Positions 8,583 to 18,030 of a stretch of 59,305 bases of DNA are shown here, in pieces. Under the pieces are notes generated by a model that worked only from the letters and a program-made list of their open reading frames with translations, was not told the origin of the DNA and did not search any database. The DNA comes from Bacteroidota bacterium (GTDB taxonomy: Bacteria; Bacteroidota; Ignavibacteria; Kapaibacteriales; UBA2268). Numbering within the stretch: position 1 is the stretch's first letter; each line of letters begins with the position of its first letter. Made by a program: the position numbers and the translations under genes. The DNA lies in NCBI GenBank assembly GCA_004322215.1, contig SCSM01000004.1, positions 1-59,305 of the forward strand. The letters are read 5' to 3'.

Positions 8583-9437
8583 TTAATATTTTGTTATTTC
8601 AACACTCTCCCCTGCCGCAAAACCCTTTTCTGTAGCGACAATCTTAGATGCCTGTATAAATGCATCATGCTCGAACACTAAAATCCATTTCTCTTCATAA
8701 GCTTGAGCAAAAATTCTTTTTTTCTCTTCGATAGTCAATAAAGGATTATTATCGTAACCCATAACGAAAGGAATATTAATATGAGCGTGAGTCGGGGACA
8801 AATCAGCACAGTAAAGCAAGCTCTGCCTACCGTCCGAAATTTTGACCAACTGCATAGAATTGGTATGTCCGAAAACAGTATGCAATGAAATACCGGGATA
8901 TAATTCACCTGTGTCCTCGAGTGTTTCCAGCATACCTTCGGCATAAAGCGGCTCATAATCATCCCTGATAAACGATGCTTTATCTTTATCTGAAGGATGA
9001 ATAGCCCACTTAAGATGACTTTTCTGAACGTAATAGCGGGCATTTGGAAAGGTAGGCACCAGTTTGCCATTCCTGAATGTTGTAGCACCGCCAGCATGGT
9101 CAAAATGCAGATGAGTGAGAATCACATCGGTAATGTCATTATAGGTAATATCGAATCTCTCAAGTGCTTTCTCTATTGAAGAATTATCCCTGTCAATGTT
9201 ATAAATTTGTGCAAATTTATCGTTGAACTTTGTTCCGTTTCCGGTATCAATAAGAATCGTTCTTTCGTCAAACCTAATCAGAAGTGGACGTGCAGATAAA
9301 GGTATCCTGTTAAATTCATCTCCCTGATGATAAGCTTTAGACCAAAGAGTTTTCGGAACAACCCCGAACATAGCTCCTCCATCAAGTCCGAATAAACACG
9401 TATCAACTGCATCTAATTCAAATTTCCCAAAAGTCAT
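8583..9437 (-). CDS. Metallo-beta-lactamase-fold hydrolase
   Basis: A 284-residue cytosolic MBL-fold enzyme. The zinc motif HLHFDH is at about 109-114, preceded by the IDTGNG loop; further ligand-like residues occur in FGHTNS and the Asp of CADLSP. The length and the layout of the N-terminal half resemble the family annotated as N-acyl homoserine lactonase or generic MBL hydrolase, but the substrate cannot be deduced. A TTG at 9443 would add two residues; the ATG at 9437 is preferred. It is coupled to the Rieske gene downstream and lies 115 bases after a MarR regulator on the same strand. Confidence 0.8.
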   Translation of the reverse strand: MTFGKFELDAVDTCLFGLDGGAMFGVVPKTLWSKAYHQGDEFNRIPLSARPLLIRFDERTILIDTGNGTKFNDKFAQIYNIDRDNSSIEKALERFDITYNDITDVILTHLHFDHAGGATTFRNGKLVPTFPNARYYVQKSHLKWAIHPSDKDKASFIRDDYEPLYAEGMLETLEDTGELYPGISLHTVFGHTNSMQLVKISDGRQSLLYCADLSPTHAHINIPFVMGYDNNPLLTIEEKKRIFAQAYEEKWILVFEHDAFIQASKIVATEKGFAAGESVEITKY

Positions 9438-9552
9438 AATCAATCCAATTAAAAAATAATTGATTAAGACTTTTTTATAATCAGTTTATTTCAAATCAAT
9501 GCACTTTTTCTGATTAATGAAGATAAATCATTCAAAAAAAGTTGATAAAGAA

Positions 9553-10020
9553 TCAAACACCATTTTCCCATTTTTGCATTGCATTAAAAAACAATACAAC
9601 ATTATCGAGAATAGTTTCCCTTTTATCTTTCGGAAGATAATCGAGAATTTCTTCATGAAGTTTTGTGTATTCTTTAATAACATTATCAATAAAATTAACA
9701 GCATCGGGAGTTATGAAGGTTTGAATACCTCGCCTGTCATTCTTATCAATCTGCCTCGAAATCAGGTTTTTGAATTCGAGAGAATTGAGAAGATGAGTAA
9801 TTCTTCCGGGTGTTAATTTCATTTGTTTTGCAAGCTGCTTCGTGCTGACTGCATCATTCTCCTTAATAATTCTGAGGCATCTGAATTCAGCCGGTGTAAG
9901 TTTGAACTTACTACTGAAGAACTGGTCTTTGATTTGACAGAATTTTTCAAGCTGAATAGTTAAGTTTGCCATCATACGAGCTTGTTCAATTTGACTAACT
10001 GAAATTTTTTTTTCGGACAT
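9553..10020 (-). CDS. MarR-family transcriptional regulator
   Basis: A 155-residue winged-helix repressor-type protein. The DNA-binding region runs over about 45-105: an LTPAEFRCLRII helix, the recognition segment STKQLAKQMKLTPGRITHLL, and a wing ending in the DRR motif (KNDRRG). The flanking helices should form the dimer interface. A start at 10041 is possible, but the ATG at 10020 (MSEKKISVS) fits the usual family length better. As first gene of a leftward group with the MBL hydrolase and Rieske genes, it probably regulates them and perhaps itself. The ligand is unknown. Confidence 0.85.
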   Translation of the reverse strand: MSEKKISVSQIEQARMMANLTIQLEKFCQIKDQFFSSKFKLTPAEFRCLRIIKENDAVSTKQLAKQMKLTPGRITHLLNSLEFKNLISRQIDKNDRRGIQTFITPDAVNFIDNVIKEYTKLHEEILDYLPKDKRETILDNVVLFFNAMQKWENGV

Positions 10021-10355
10021 AGGACACCAATAATTTATCAATGGATAACAATTTATAAAATAAATTTATTACAAATTAAAATAGTTTATGTCATATTAGA
10101 AAGAAAAAATTAATTATTCAATCGGACTAATTTATCTGTAATTCATAAGTTGCAAAATTGAAATCAATTATAATGTCTTATAGCAATATGATTTATTTTA
10201 AGGAAGCAAGAAAATTAATGAATTTTTAAGATTTTAATACAAATTATAAACTTTTCTATTAGAAATTGGATATTAACTCAAATCTCAATAATTTTGTTGT
10301 TCTGAATTTTTCAATTTAAAAAAAACGATAATAATAAAAAGGAGATAGTATTCTA
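10021..10355. other. Divergent promoter region of marR and the PpiD-like gene
   Basis: These 335 non-coding bases lie between two divergently transcribed genes. They contain a candidate Bacteroidetes-type promoter for the rightward gene (10266-10296) and its AAAGGAG ribosome binding site at 10338-10344. No obvious palindromic MarR operator was identified by eye. The rest is AT-rich without coding potential. Confidence 0.5.
10266..10296 (+). promoter_or_regulatory. Candidate Bacteroidetes-type promoter (TTG-N20-TAnnTTTG)
   Basis: TTG at 10266-10268 and TAATTTTG at 10289-10296 match the -33/-7 consensus known for the primary sigma factor of Bacteroidetes, with 20 bases between them. It lies 60 bases before the start of the PpiD-like gene. 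In DNA this AT-rich such matches also arise by chance. Confidence 0.4.
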
Positions 10356-12533
10356 ATGGGCACGATGGAAAAAATGCGACAAACATCACCGTATTTCCTT
10401 GCGGCATTTGCTATTCTTTTTGTGGGATTCATGGTTGCATCTGATGCCGACATCAGCAATCTGATTAACAAAAGAGGAAGCATTGCTACAGAAGTAATCG
10501 GTTCAGTCAATGGAGAAGATATATTATACAAGGACTTTGACCAAAAGGTCAAAGAATTAATGGAACAAAAACGAAAGCAGACCTCAGACCCGAATGCCCA
10601 AATAGACGAAGACCAGATAATAAACCAGGTATGGAGTCAAATGGTTGATGAAACTCTACTGAAACAGGAGGCAAAAAAAGCCGGAGTAATGGTCTCAGAT
10701 GAAGAAATATTGGATGTAATGTTGGACAACCCACCGGATTACTTAAGGAAATCTTTTACCGATTCGGCGGGGAATTTCAATAAACAAGCGTATCTCGAAA
10801 TCGTTACAGACCCCGAAAAAATCAGGGGTGCACTTGGAACAAATGTCAGCGAGGAAGAGAAACAAAAAATAATTGAGGATTTTAAAGTAAACCTGATAAA
10901 CATTGAAAAGTATTTGAGACAGCAAAAACTTGCCGAAGGGCTCATTGGTGTTGTTTCATCTTCTGTTTCCCAAGTATCTCCATTATATGCAAAAGAAAAA
11001 TACATATATGATTATACTTCATCCGATGTGGATTTCCTTTATTTTGGCAGAGACCAAATCCAGGACAACCAAATACAGGTAACAGAAAAGGATATAGCTG
11101 ATTATTACGATAAACATAAAGAATCATTCAAACAAAAACCGCAGCGACGGCTAAAATACATTAAATTTGATATTGCACCTTCGGTTGACGATACAATCAG
11201 AGCAGGCAAGAAAGTTGACAGGATTACCGCAGACCTTAACTCGGTTACATCGCTTTTAGCAAAAGACAGTGTTTTCGATTTGAAGATGGGTGAATATGGC
11301 GGAAGCACCCAGGATTTTCAGTTGATAAAAGACATACCTGAATACAAATTGAACCTTCTTCAAAAAATGAATAAGAATGACATTGTCGGTCCTGTAATGA
11401 TTCCAAATGGAATTATTTATCTGAGACTCGATGATACAAGGTCAGGAACGAACGAAGTTGTGAAGGCAAGCCATATACTTATTAATTTCAGCAAGGGTAA
11501 GGACAGTGCTAAAGCAGAAGCAGATATGATAATGGCAAAGGCAAAAGCAGGAGAGGATTTTGCGACATTAGCGAGACAGTACTCACAGGATAAGGGTTCT
11601 GCAGCCCAGGGTGGTGATTTGGGATATTTTGCAAAGGGAGCAATGGTAAAACCATTTGAAGATGCTGCATTTGCTGCAGAGCCGGGTTTTATTGTCGGAC
11701 CGGTAGAGTCTCAGTTCGGATACCATATAATAAAAGTTGTTGATAAGAAATCCGATGAGATGAAATATAGTGAAATAATTATCAATCCCACTGTTTCTAC
11801 GACTACAAAAAATATGATTTTCAGAAATGCCTATGCATTCCAAAAGCAAGTCGAAGAAGGAAATTCATTCGATAACTTAGCTGAAAAATCCAAGTATAAA
11901 GTGCAGCAGACAATGTTCTTCACAAAAGGCACACCTGTTCTTAGTTCTCAATATCTGTCCGACCTGGCATTCGATTCCGAATCGGGAACATGTTTTCAGC
12001 CGACTGAATTGAAAAACCAGGGTGTTTTTGTGTGTATGGTATCTGATATACGTGAAGACAAATACAGGCCTCTGAAAGATATGAAGGAATATATTAAAGC
12101 ACAGGTAACAAATATCAAAAAGCTCGATGTACTGAAATCAAAAGCAGCAGATGCATATAGTAAAATTTCAGGACTCGATGCATTAAGCAAGGCAGGGACG
12201 ATTGACCCTTCATTAACCGTGAAATCGCTTGCAGGAGTTCAAAACACAGGTAATGTTCAGGGTATCGGCGAAGATTTTGTATTTACAACAAATGCGACTA
12301 ATCTTCCTATACAGACTATATCAGAGCCAATCAGGGGCACGATGGGATATTACATAATGCAGGTGAAAAGCCGTGTTAGTCCACCAACTGAAAGCGTGAA
12401 CACAGGTTATCTTCAGTATATTTCCAAAATGAAGAAGGACAATTATCAGAAGGAATTTTACCAATGGTTCGGCAAAGTCAAAGAAAACGCTACAATAGTT
12501 GACCAGAGGATGAAGTTTTACAGAGACTACTAA
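10356..12533 (+). CDS. PpiD/SurA-like peptidyl-prolyl cis-trans isomerase (periplasmic foldase)
   Basis: A 725-residue protein with a short cytoplasmic N-terminus and a membrane anchor at about 13-28, so the bulk faces the periplasm. A SurA_N-like chaperone region begins near 47 (VNGEDILYKDFDQKV), followed by long helices. A complete parvulin rotamase domain spans about 368-463, with ASHILI at its start, GGDLGYFAKG in the middle and FGYHIIKV at its end. The C-terminal 250 residues resemble a degenerate second parvulin unit (GYYIMQVKSR near 685). Like E. coli PpiD it should help fold secreted and outer-membrane proteins. It is preceded by a good ribosome binding site (AAAGGAG) and appears to be a single-gene transcript. 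Confidence 0.85.
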   Translation: MGTMEKMRQTSPYFLAAFAILFVGFMVASDADISNLINKRGSIATEVIGSVNGEDILYKDFDQKVKELMEQKRKQTSDPNAQIDEDQIINQVWSQMVDETLLKQEAKKAGVMVSDEEILDVMLDNPPDYLRKSFTDSAGNFNKQAYLEIVTDPEKIRGALGTNVSEEEKQKIIEDFKVNLINIEKYLRQQKLAEGLIGVVSSSVSQVSPLYAKEKYIYDYTSSDVDFLYFGRDQIQDNQIQVTEKDIADYYDKHKESFKQKPQRRLKYIKFDIAPSVDDTIRAGKKVDRITADLNSVTSLLAKDSVFDLKMGEYGGSTQDFQLIKDIPEYKLNLLQKMNKNDIVGPVMIPNGIIYLRLDDTRSGTNEVVKASHILINFSKGKDSAKAEADMIMAKAKAGEDFATLARQYSQDKGSAAQGGDLGYFAKGAMVKPFEDAAFAAEPGFIVGPVESQFGYHIIKVVDKKSDEMKYSEIIINPTVSTTTKNMIFRNAYAFQKQVEEGNSFDNLAEKSKYKVQQTMFFTKGTPVLSSQYLSDLAFDSESGTCFQPTELKNQGVFVCMVSDIREDKYRPLKDMKEYIKAQVTNIKKLDVLKSKAADAYSKISGLDALSKAGTIDPSLTVKSLAGVQNTGNVQGIGEDFVFTTNATNLPIQTISEPIRGTMGYYIMQVKSRVSPPTESVNTGYLQYISKMKKDNYQKEFYQWFGKVKENATIVDQRMKFYRDY

Positions 12534-12587
12534 TAAAAATTTAATATTTTGAATTTAATATTTTGAATTATTAATGTCGGTTATATG

Positions 12588-12613
12588 AAATGCTGAAAGA
12601 AGACGAAGCATTT
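12588..12613 (+). terminator. Possible weak terminator after the PpiD-like gene
   Basis: AAATGCT (12588-12594) pairs with AGCATTT (12607-12613), followed by TTT. The loop of 12 bases is long and the stem weak, so this is tentative. It lies between two convergent genes. Confidence 0.3.
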
Positions 12614-12666
12614 TTTGTGTATAATCTATATCATCATTATTATTCACCCAGAGACGCAAAGCTAAA

Positions 12667-13563
12667 TTAATTTTTTTTGGCTTTCAAGTCGTTTATTATT
12701 CGTGTGAAATCATCATTGCTGAGATAATAATGGGCATTGCAGAACTGGCAGACAAGCTCGTTTTGGTGCTCACTGTGCATCGATTCGATTTCTTCGACAG
12801 GGAGTGTGTAGAGTTTACTAATGAAATTATTTTTTGAACAGCGACAGAAGAAATCGACACGAGAGGTTTTGATTACATCAAAATCGAAGGGAAGATATTG
12901 CTGTAATGAATTTGTAAGGTCGTTATCACCATTTAAAGAATTATTTAATGAACGAATATTTTTGATATGTGTCCTAACTTCATTTAATTCTTTCAGCGAA
13001 ACGCCCGGCAAAGATTGTACAAGGATACCTGCAGAAGATTTGATGATATTGTTATCATCAAATCCGGTTTCGAGCTTTATGAAAGTCGGGACCTGTTCGG
13101 AGTTTGCAAAATAATCTTCGATAATATCTTCGACATTTTCAGAATTGATTTCAATAATACCAGTGACGGGTTCGCCTTTGTCATAGAGAATTTTGGACAA
13201 TTTGAAAAATCCGTTTTGAATCATCTTTTTTAAAGCAGAATCCGAATGATTCCCGTACCTTATAAAACCGCGGACTTCTCCAATGGGCATAGCTTCGGCA
13301 AAAACTTTTTCGAGCAAGCCGTCGGAACTAATATCGAGAATGATTCTTTCCTCACCTTTTAAAAAAGATGAAATGAGTGAAGCCGAAGTAAGATATTTTG
13401 CTAAAAGGGCGGCTGGAAATTGAGCAAGATTATGTTTTTCCTGCGATGTTTTCACAGTTGAACTATTACGAATAAATGAAGCTCTGAATCTGGCTTTTTT
13501 GTCCAATATGGTAATAATTCTATCGGCATTGAGAAACTTAGATTTAATCTCGTTTAATTCCAT
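12667..13563 (-). CDS. hslO: Hsp33 redox-regulated chaperone
   Basis: A 298-residue cytosolic holdase activated by oxidation. The zinc switch at the C-terminus is intact: Cys240-x-Cys242 (CRC) and Cys272-x-x-Cys275 (CQFC), the CxC...CxxC pattern that releases zinc when disulfides form. The N-terminal domain has the family's conserved blocks (RASFI, a GEVRGFIRYG-type block and SAGILVQSLPG). The frame extends 16 residues upstream to 13611, but that extension is hydrophobic and unrelated to the family, so the ATG at 13563 is used. It is convergent with the PpiD-like gene. Confidence 0.92.
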   Translation of the reverse strand: MELNEIKSKFLNADRIITILDKKARFRASFIRNSSTVKTSQEKHNLAQFPAALLAKYLTSASLISSFLKGEERIILDISSDGLLEKVFAEAMPIGEVRGFIRYGNHSDSALKKMIQNGFFKLSKILYDKGEPVTGIIEINSENVEDIIEDYFANSEQVPTFIKLETGFDDNNIIKSSAGILVQSLPGVSLKELNEVRTHIKNIRSLNNSLNGDNDLTNSLQQYLPFDFDVIKTSRVDFFCRCSKNNFISKLYTLPVEEIESMHSEHQNELVCQFCNAHYYLSNDDFTRIINDLKAKKN

Positions 13564-13973
13564 ATTTATATTGCTGAATATAAAATTAGTTATGACTGAA
13601 ATTATAAACAAATATTATTTTCTGATTATAATATTTTTTTTATCACAATAAGATAGAATTATCAATATTTAATAAATACTGAAATTTTCAAAAAAAATAA
13701 TTTAATGATTGGCATAATTGCAACTTATTTACTTAAAAGAAATAATAAGGTCGAAGAATATGAAAATAAAAAGGGTGAGAAATTGAAAATTAAACGAAAA
13801 TATTAGTATGAAAATCGAGATTGCAAGGGCTTAAATTAATAAATGACTGAGTAAAATGAAATATTAATTGAAGCAATTGACAACATTGAAATATATATAG
13901 ATAGTTTCATATAAGCTAAAAATTAATTAAATTTGTAAATTGTGAAATTTATTTCTAATAAAAAAATAAAAAA
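13564..13973. other. Intergenic region between hslO and glgA
   Basis: These 410 bases hold the divergent promoters of hslO (leftward) and glgA (rightward). The sequence is over 75 percent A+T by eye, with no convincing coding frame, hairpin or clear -33/-7 pair. A TTGACA at 13877-13882 has no TATAAT-like partner at 16-18 bases. Confidence 0.4.
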
Positions 13974-15449
13974 ATGGCAAAACCTTTAAGCGTTCTTTTT
14001 GTTAGCAGCGAAGCACTCCCATATATAAAAACCGGCGGAGTGGCAGACGTAGCTTATTCCCTTCCTTTAGCCCTGAGAGACCTTGGACATGACATGAGGA
14101 TAATGCTACCCAAATACGGAAGTGTGTCCGAACGCAGAAACAGGATACACGACATTAACCGTCTGAAGGATGTACCGATACCGATTGGTAGTCATACAGA
14201 CCCAGCAACGATTAAGTCCTCATCGATTAATAATCCTCGGGCTAAGGTGCAGGCATACATAACGACAAATAACAAGTATTTCGATGCAAAAAAAGGGATT
14301 TACAGCGATGCAAAGACCGGGAAACCATATCCCGATAACAGCGAAAGGTTTATTTATTTTTGCCGTTCGGTCATAGAAACATGCTTAATATTAAACTGGT
14401 ATCCTGACATAATTCATTGCAATGACTGGCAAACAGCATTTGTACTGATAATGGCGAAAACAGCATTTTCCAAGGATTTCAAGAAGACAAAATTTGTATT
14501 TACATTTCATAATATGAACCAGCAGGGTGAATTTTCAGAGAAGCAATTCGATTTGACGGGATTAAGCCAAAAGGTAAAGAATGATCTGATACACAAAAAG
14601 ATGATAAATCCCGTGAAAGGTGCTTTGATTTATTCTGATTATATAACAACGGTCAGCGAAACTTATGCCAAAGACGTTTTGCAGGACAGCAAACACACAA
14701 ATGATTTGAATTCACTTTTATTAAAGTACAAGAAGAGATACAAGGGTATTCTCAATGGAATTGATACATATAGCTGGGACCCGAAGATTGATTCCCTTAT
14801 AAGCAAAAAAATGGGGAACAATTTCAATGAATTCAAGCAGCCGAACAAGAAAACACTGGCTTTGAAGACGGGATTGAATTATAATGAAGATATTCCCATG
14901 ATAGGGATGATAACCCGTTTAGATGAGCAGAAGGGCTTTCCATTAGTGCTATCATCAATAGACAAGTTATTCCATGAGGATATTCAGATGGTAATCCTTT
15001 GCGATGGTTCTCAGGAATCGAAGAATGAGCTTAGGGATTTATCTTTGAAATATCCGAAAAAGCTAAAAGTGAGATTCGGATTTGATGAGCCGATGGCTCA
15101 CCTGATAGAAGCCGGCTCAGATATGTTCCTTATGCCATCGGAATATGAGCCATGCGGTTTGAATGCCATGTATTCACTTGCTTACGGTTCTGTCCCGATA
15201 GTTCGTTCGACAGGCGGATTGAATGAAATCGTAATAGATTTTAATTCTGAAAATAAATCAGGAAATGGAATAACATTTAAAAATTATAAAAGTGCCGATA
15301 TGATTCAATCAATCAATAAGGCATTAAGCTTATTCAAAAACAAAGAATTATGGGAAGTAATCGTACAAAATGGAATGAGTGGAGATTATTCCTGGGGTAA
15401 ATCCGTCAAAGAATACGATGAAATTTACAAAAGTATAACTAAAGATTAA
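13974..15449 (+). CDS. glgA: Glycogen (starch) synthase GlgA
   Basis: A 491-residue GT5 enzyme that extends alpha-1,4-glucan chains from ADP- or UDP-glucose in the cytoplasm. The N-terminal substrate loop reads KTGGVADV (19-26), the usual form being KxGGLGDV. The C-terminal GT-B half carries ITRLDEQKGF with its conserved Arg and Lys, and the EPCGLNAMYSLAYGS block that includes the catalytic Glu. The length is typical. The next gene, a surface lipoprotein, starts 20 bases downstream, and the same-strand run continues through an outer-membrane protein to hslVU. The other glycogen genes are not in the window. Confidence 0.93.
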   Translation: MAKPLSVLFVSSEALPYIKTGGVADVAYSLPLALRDLGHDMRIMLPKYGSVSERRNRIHDINRLKDVPIPIGSHTDPATIKSSSINNPRAKVQAYITTNNKYFDAKKGIYSDAKTGKPYPDNSERFIYFCRSVIETCLILNWYPDIIHCNDWQTAFVLIMAKTAFSKDFKKTKFVFTFHNMNQQGEFSEKQFDLTGLSQKVKNDLIHKKMINPVKGALIYSDYITTVSETYAKDVLQDSKHTNDLNSLLLKYKKRYKGILNGIDTYSWDPKIDSLISKKMGNNFNEFKQPNKKTLALKTGLNYNEDIPMIGMITRLDEQKGFPLVLSSIDKLFHEDIQMVILCDGSQESKNELRDLSLKYPKKLKVRFGFDEPMAHLIEAGSDMFLMPSEYEPCGLNAMYSLAYGSVPIVRSTGGLNEIVIDFNSENKSGNGITFKNYKSADMIQSINKALSLFKNKELWEVIVQNGMSGDYSWGKSVKEYDEIYKSITKD

Positions 15450-15469
15450 AAACGAAAAAAATCTTCGAT

Positions 15470-16726
15470 ATGTTAAGAAATATAATTAAAAAAAAACGAG
15501 TTTTATTTATTCCGTTAATAACAGTTCTGATTTTTTTACTTGTCTCCTGCAATGATGAGCCGACATACATGGGTTCGTCCCTTTTACTCGATACAATATC
15601 GATAATATCAGTTTCAACAGAAGATACGACTTTAATCGAATCTTCGAATTCATTTCTATACCGACTCGAAATATTCAATGCAGGAGTGATGTTCCTTGGC
15701 AAATACAATGATTTGGAAGCAATTTCGATGATTCGTTTTTCCGGAATACCTGACACACTCGGCAGTATTACCGAAGCAGATATTGATTCGGTAACACTCA
15801 CATTGCCGTTAATGCGATATGCTTATGGTGATGATACGTTATTATCACATTCGCTTTCGTTTAAAGTTTATAAAGTGATGAAATACTGGACAAATAAAAC
15901 TAACTGGGATACAATTTTTCCATCGGGAAGCACAACGGATTATTTCGATACAAAAGTACTCGGAACATTCGACGGTGAAATTTCACAGGAAGACGAAATG
16001 AAGCCAATGACACTGCAAATTGATAAGCAGCTTATAGCAGAATGGTTCAAACTATCTGCAGACTCAGCAACAGCAGGTACGATATGGGGTATTGCCTTAG
16101 TCCCGGATATTAACTCATCGGTTATACGAACACTTTCCGCCCAAGCGATAGATGAATTAAGAATTCATCCATATTTGAGGATTACATACAGGAAGAAACA
16201 GGATACACTCGATACACTGATATTGCAATCGGCAATTGATGCATCTGTGACAAACTCAAATCCACCTGATGAAAATACATTAACTGTCCAGGGGGGAATA
16301 TCGAGCAGGTTCAAGCTGAGTTTCGATATAAGTATAATACCCGATGAAGCGGCGATTCATGTAGCGGAACTTGATTTACATATTAATAAATCTGCATCTC
16401 AATACGGGAATTATAATCTGGATTCAACAATTGCAGCGAGTTTATATCTTGATTCGAGTTATACGAGTTCCTTTGGAAATTATTACGGAGGGAACGATTC
16501 GAATAACAGGGAATTATATAAATTCCCGAAAATAACATCTGCTGTACAGTATTGGGTAACTCACGGGAAAAAGGGAGTACTTGTTTTTTCACCCGAAGGA
16601 TTTAGTAATGAATACCGTGAATTTGATAAAATGGTTTTTTACGGTATGCAAACCCCTGACTTAACAAAAAGACCTGCAATGAGAATAATATACTCTACAA
16701 GGCCTAAATTTGGAATTAAAAAATAA
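15470..16726 (+). CDS. Surface lipoprotein with DNRLRE/DUF4270-like beta-sandwich region
   Basis: A 418-residue lipoprotein: the signal ends in LLVSC with Cys27 lipidated, followed by NDEPTYMGSS. The body looks like two consecutive beta-sandwich units. The first (about 60-240) contains the pattern SVTLTLP then FKVYKVMKYWTNKTNWDT, seen in DNRLRE-type carbohydrate-binding-like domains; the second (about 265-410) has a similar WVTHGKKGVLVFSPEG ending. A structural or glycan-binding role at the cell surface is plausible, but no function is established. It lies between glgA and an outer-membrane protein gene (24 bases downstream). Confidence 0.6.
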   Translation: MLRNIIKKKRVLFIPLITVLIFLLVSCNDEPTYMGSSLLLDTISIISVSTEDTTLIESSNSFLYRLEIFNAGVMFLGKYNDLEAISMIRFSGIPDTLGSITEADIDSVTLTLPLMRYAYGDDTLLSHSLSFKVYKVMKYWTNKTNWDTIFPSGSTTDYFDTKVLGTFDGEISQEDEMKPMTLQIDKQLIAEWFKLSADSATAGTIWGIALVPDINSSVIRTLSAQAIDELRIHPYLRITYRKKQDTLDTLILQSAIDASVTNSNPPDENTLTVQGGISSRFKLSFDISIIPDEAAIHVAELDLHINKSASQYGNYNLDSTIAASLYLDSSYTSSFGNYYGGNDSNNRELYKFPKITSAVQYWVTHGKKGVLVFSPEGFSNEYREFDKMVFYGMQTPDLTKRPAMRIIYSTRPKFGIKK

Positions 16727-16750
16727 TAAAAAAAGGATGAATCGAATAAA

Positions 16751-17992
16751 GTGAAAAGAATATATATCATATTGATTTTGATTTTAGCCGTGATGGAAAC
16801 AAAAATAGGATTAGCCCAGGGCGGTTCAAATTATTCAATATTTGGAATAGGTGATATATATCCCGGAGGAAATGCCGCATACGAATCACTCGGAGGAACT
16901 TCAATAGCAGTACCCTCCGATTTCGGGATAAATATGAGAAATCCGGCATTATGGTCTTTCACCAGGACATCGCGACTGCAGGCAGGATTCAGATTCAATC
17001 AGAATAATGTCAGTAACGGGCAGTATACTCTTTTCCAGAATAATGGAAAAGTTGATGGGATATTTGGAATATTCTCAGTAGATACATCCATCGGGCTTTC
17101 GGTGAGTTTCGGAGTACATCCCTACAGTTCGGTGAACTACCTAATTAAAACCGAAAATAATGTTGATCTGGATTCAACAAAAAAAGTCCTTGCACAAACT
17201 ACATTCAACGGAAGCGGTGGATTATCAAATGCATATATTGGAGCATCATTCAGACTATTTGATGGTTTAAACCTGGGTGCATCGGTACATGCAACATTTG
17301 GATTAATCGAGACCCAGATTACAACGATATTCCCTCAAAATTCTTATGCTGCTTCAGTCAGCATAAGAGATGACAACTTCTTCGGTTTTGGATACAAAGC
17401 CGGTGCATATTATTCAGGTATTGAAAATATTGGAATAGGTGCATTTATCGAAGGACATCCCAATATTAACGTCGATAGTAAATTGTATTATACATACCTG
17501 ACAATACTAAAAGATACTGTTAAGCAAAATCCCGAATATAGTGTGAAGATGCCATTATCATTTGGATTCGGATTGTCTTATACACTCGGTAAATTCCTTT
17601 TTGCAGGAGATTTTATTTTACAGGATTTTTCAAACTTTGATTATAATACAAACGTTAAAGCCAAGTATAAAAATTCTTCACAATTGTCATTTGGTATTTC
17701 ACGACTTGGCAATAAATCAATAAGTGCCAAATTCCTCGATAAAATCAATTACAATTTTGGTTTCGGATACAGGGAATTGTACTTTAATACTTATGGGAAT
17801 GATATAAATGAATATTACGGTTCATTCGGGATGGATATGCCTGTAATCGGCTCGGCAATGGTGAATTTTGCGCTGACATTCGGCTCGAGAGGAACAACTA
17901 ATGCAGGTTTGGTCAGGGAGCTTTTCGGAAGGTTAACTGTTGATTTGAGTATCGGTGAAATTTGGTTTGTGCCATACAGAAGAAACCAATAA
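16751..17992 (+). CDS. Outer-membrane beta-barrel protein (OmpP1/FadL/PorV-like)
   Basis: A 413-residue protein starting at GTG, with an AAAGGATG ribosome binding site upstream. Residues 1-23 are a cleavable signal peptide ending LAQ. The mature N-terminus (SIFGIGDIYPGG, then a NMRNPALWS motif) resembles the start of OmpP1/FadL-like and PorV-like barrels. The rest alternates aromatic and polar residues in about a dozen amphipathic strands with repeated GFGY-type turns. It is probably coordinated with the lipoprotein upstream. Substrate or partner unknown. Confidence 0.65.
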   Translation: MKRIYIILILILAVMETKIGLAQGGSNYSIFGIGDIYPGGNAAYESLGGTSIAVPSDFGINMRNPALWSFTRTSRLQAGFRFNQNNVSNGQYTLFQNNGKVDGIFGIFSVDTSIGLSVSFGVHPYSSVNYLIKTENNVDLDSTKKVLAQTTFNGSGGLSNAYIGASFRLFDGLNLGASVHATFGLIETQITTIFPQNSYAASVSIRDDNFFGFGYKAGAYYSGIENIGIGAFIEGHPNINVDSKLYYTYLTILKDTVKQNPEYSVKMPLSFGFGLSYTLGKFLFAGDFILQDFSNFDYNTNVKAKYKNSSQLSFGISRLGNKSISAKFLDKINYNFGFGYRELYFNTYGNDINEYYGSFGMDMPVIGSAMVNFALTFGSRGTTNAGLVRELFGRLTVDLSIGEIWFVPYRRNQ

Positions 17993-18030
17993 TAAATTAT
18001 GAATTTTAAATTTTGAATTTTGAATGAAGG

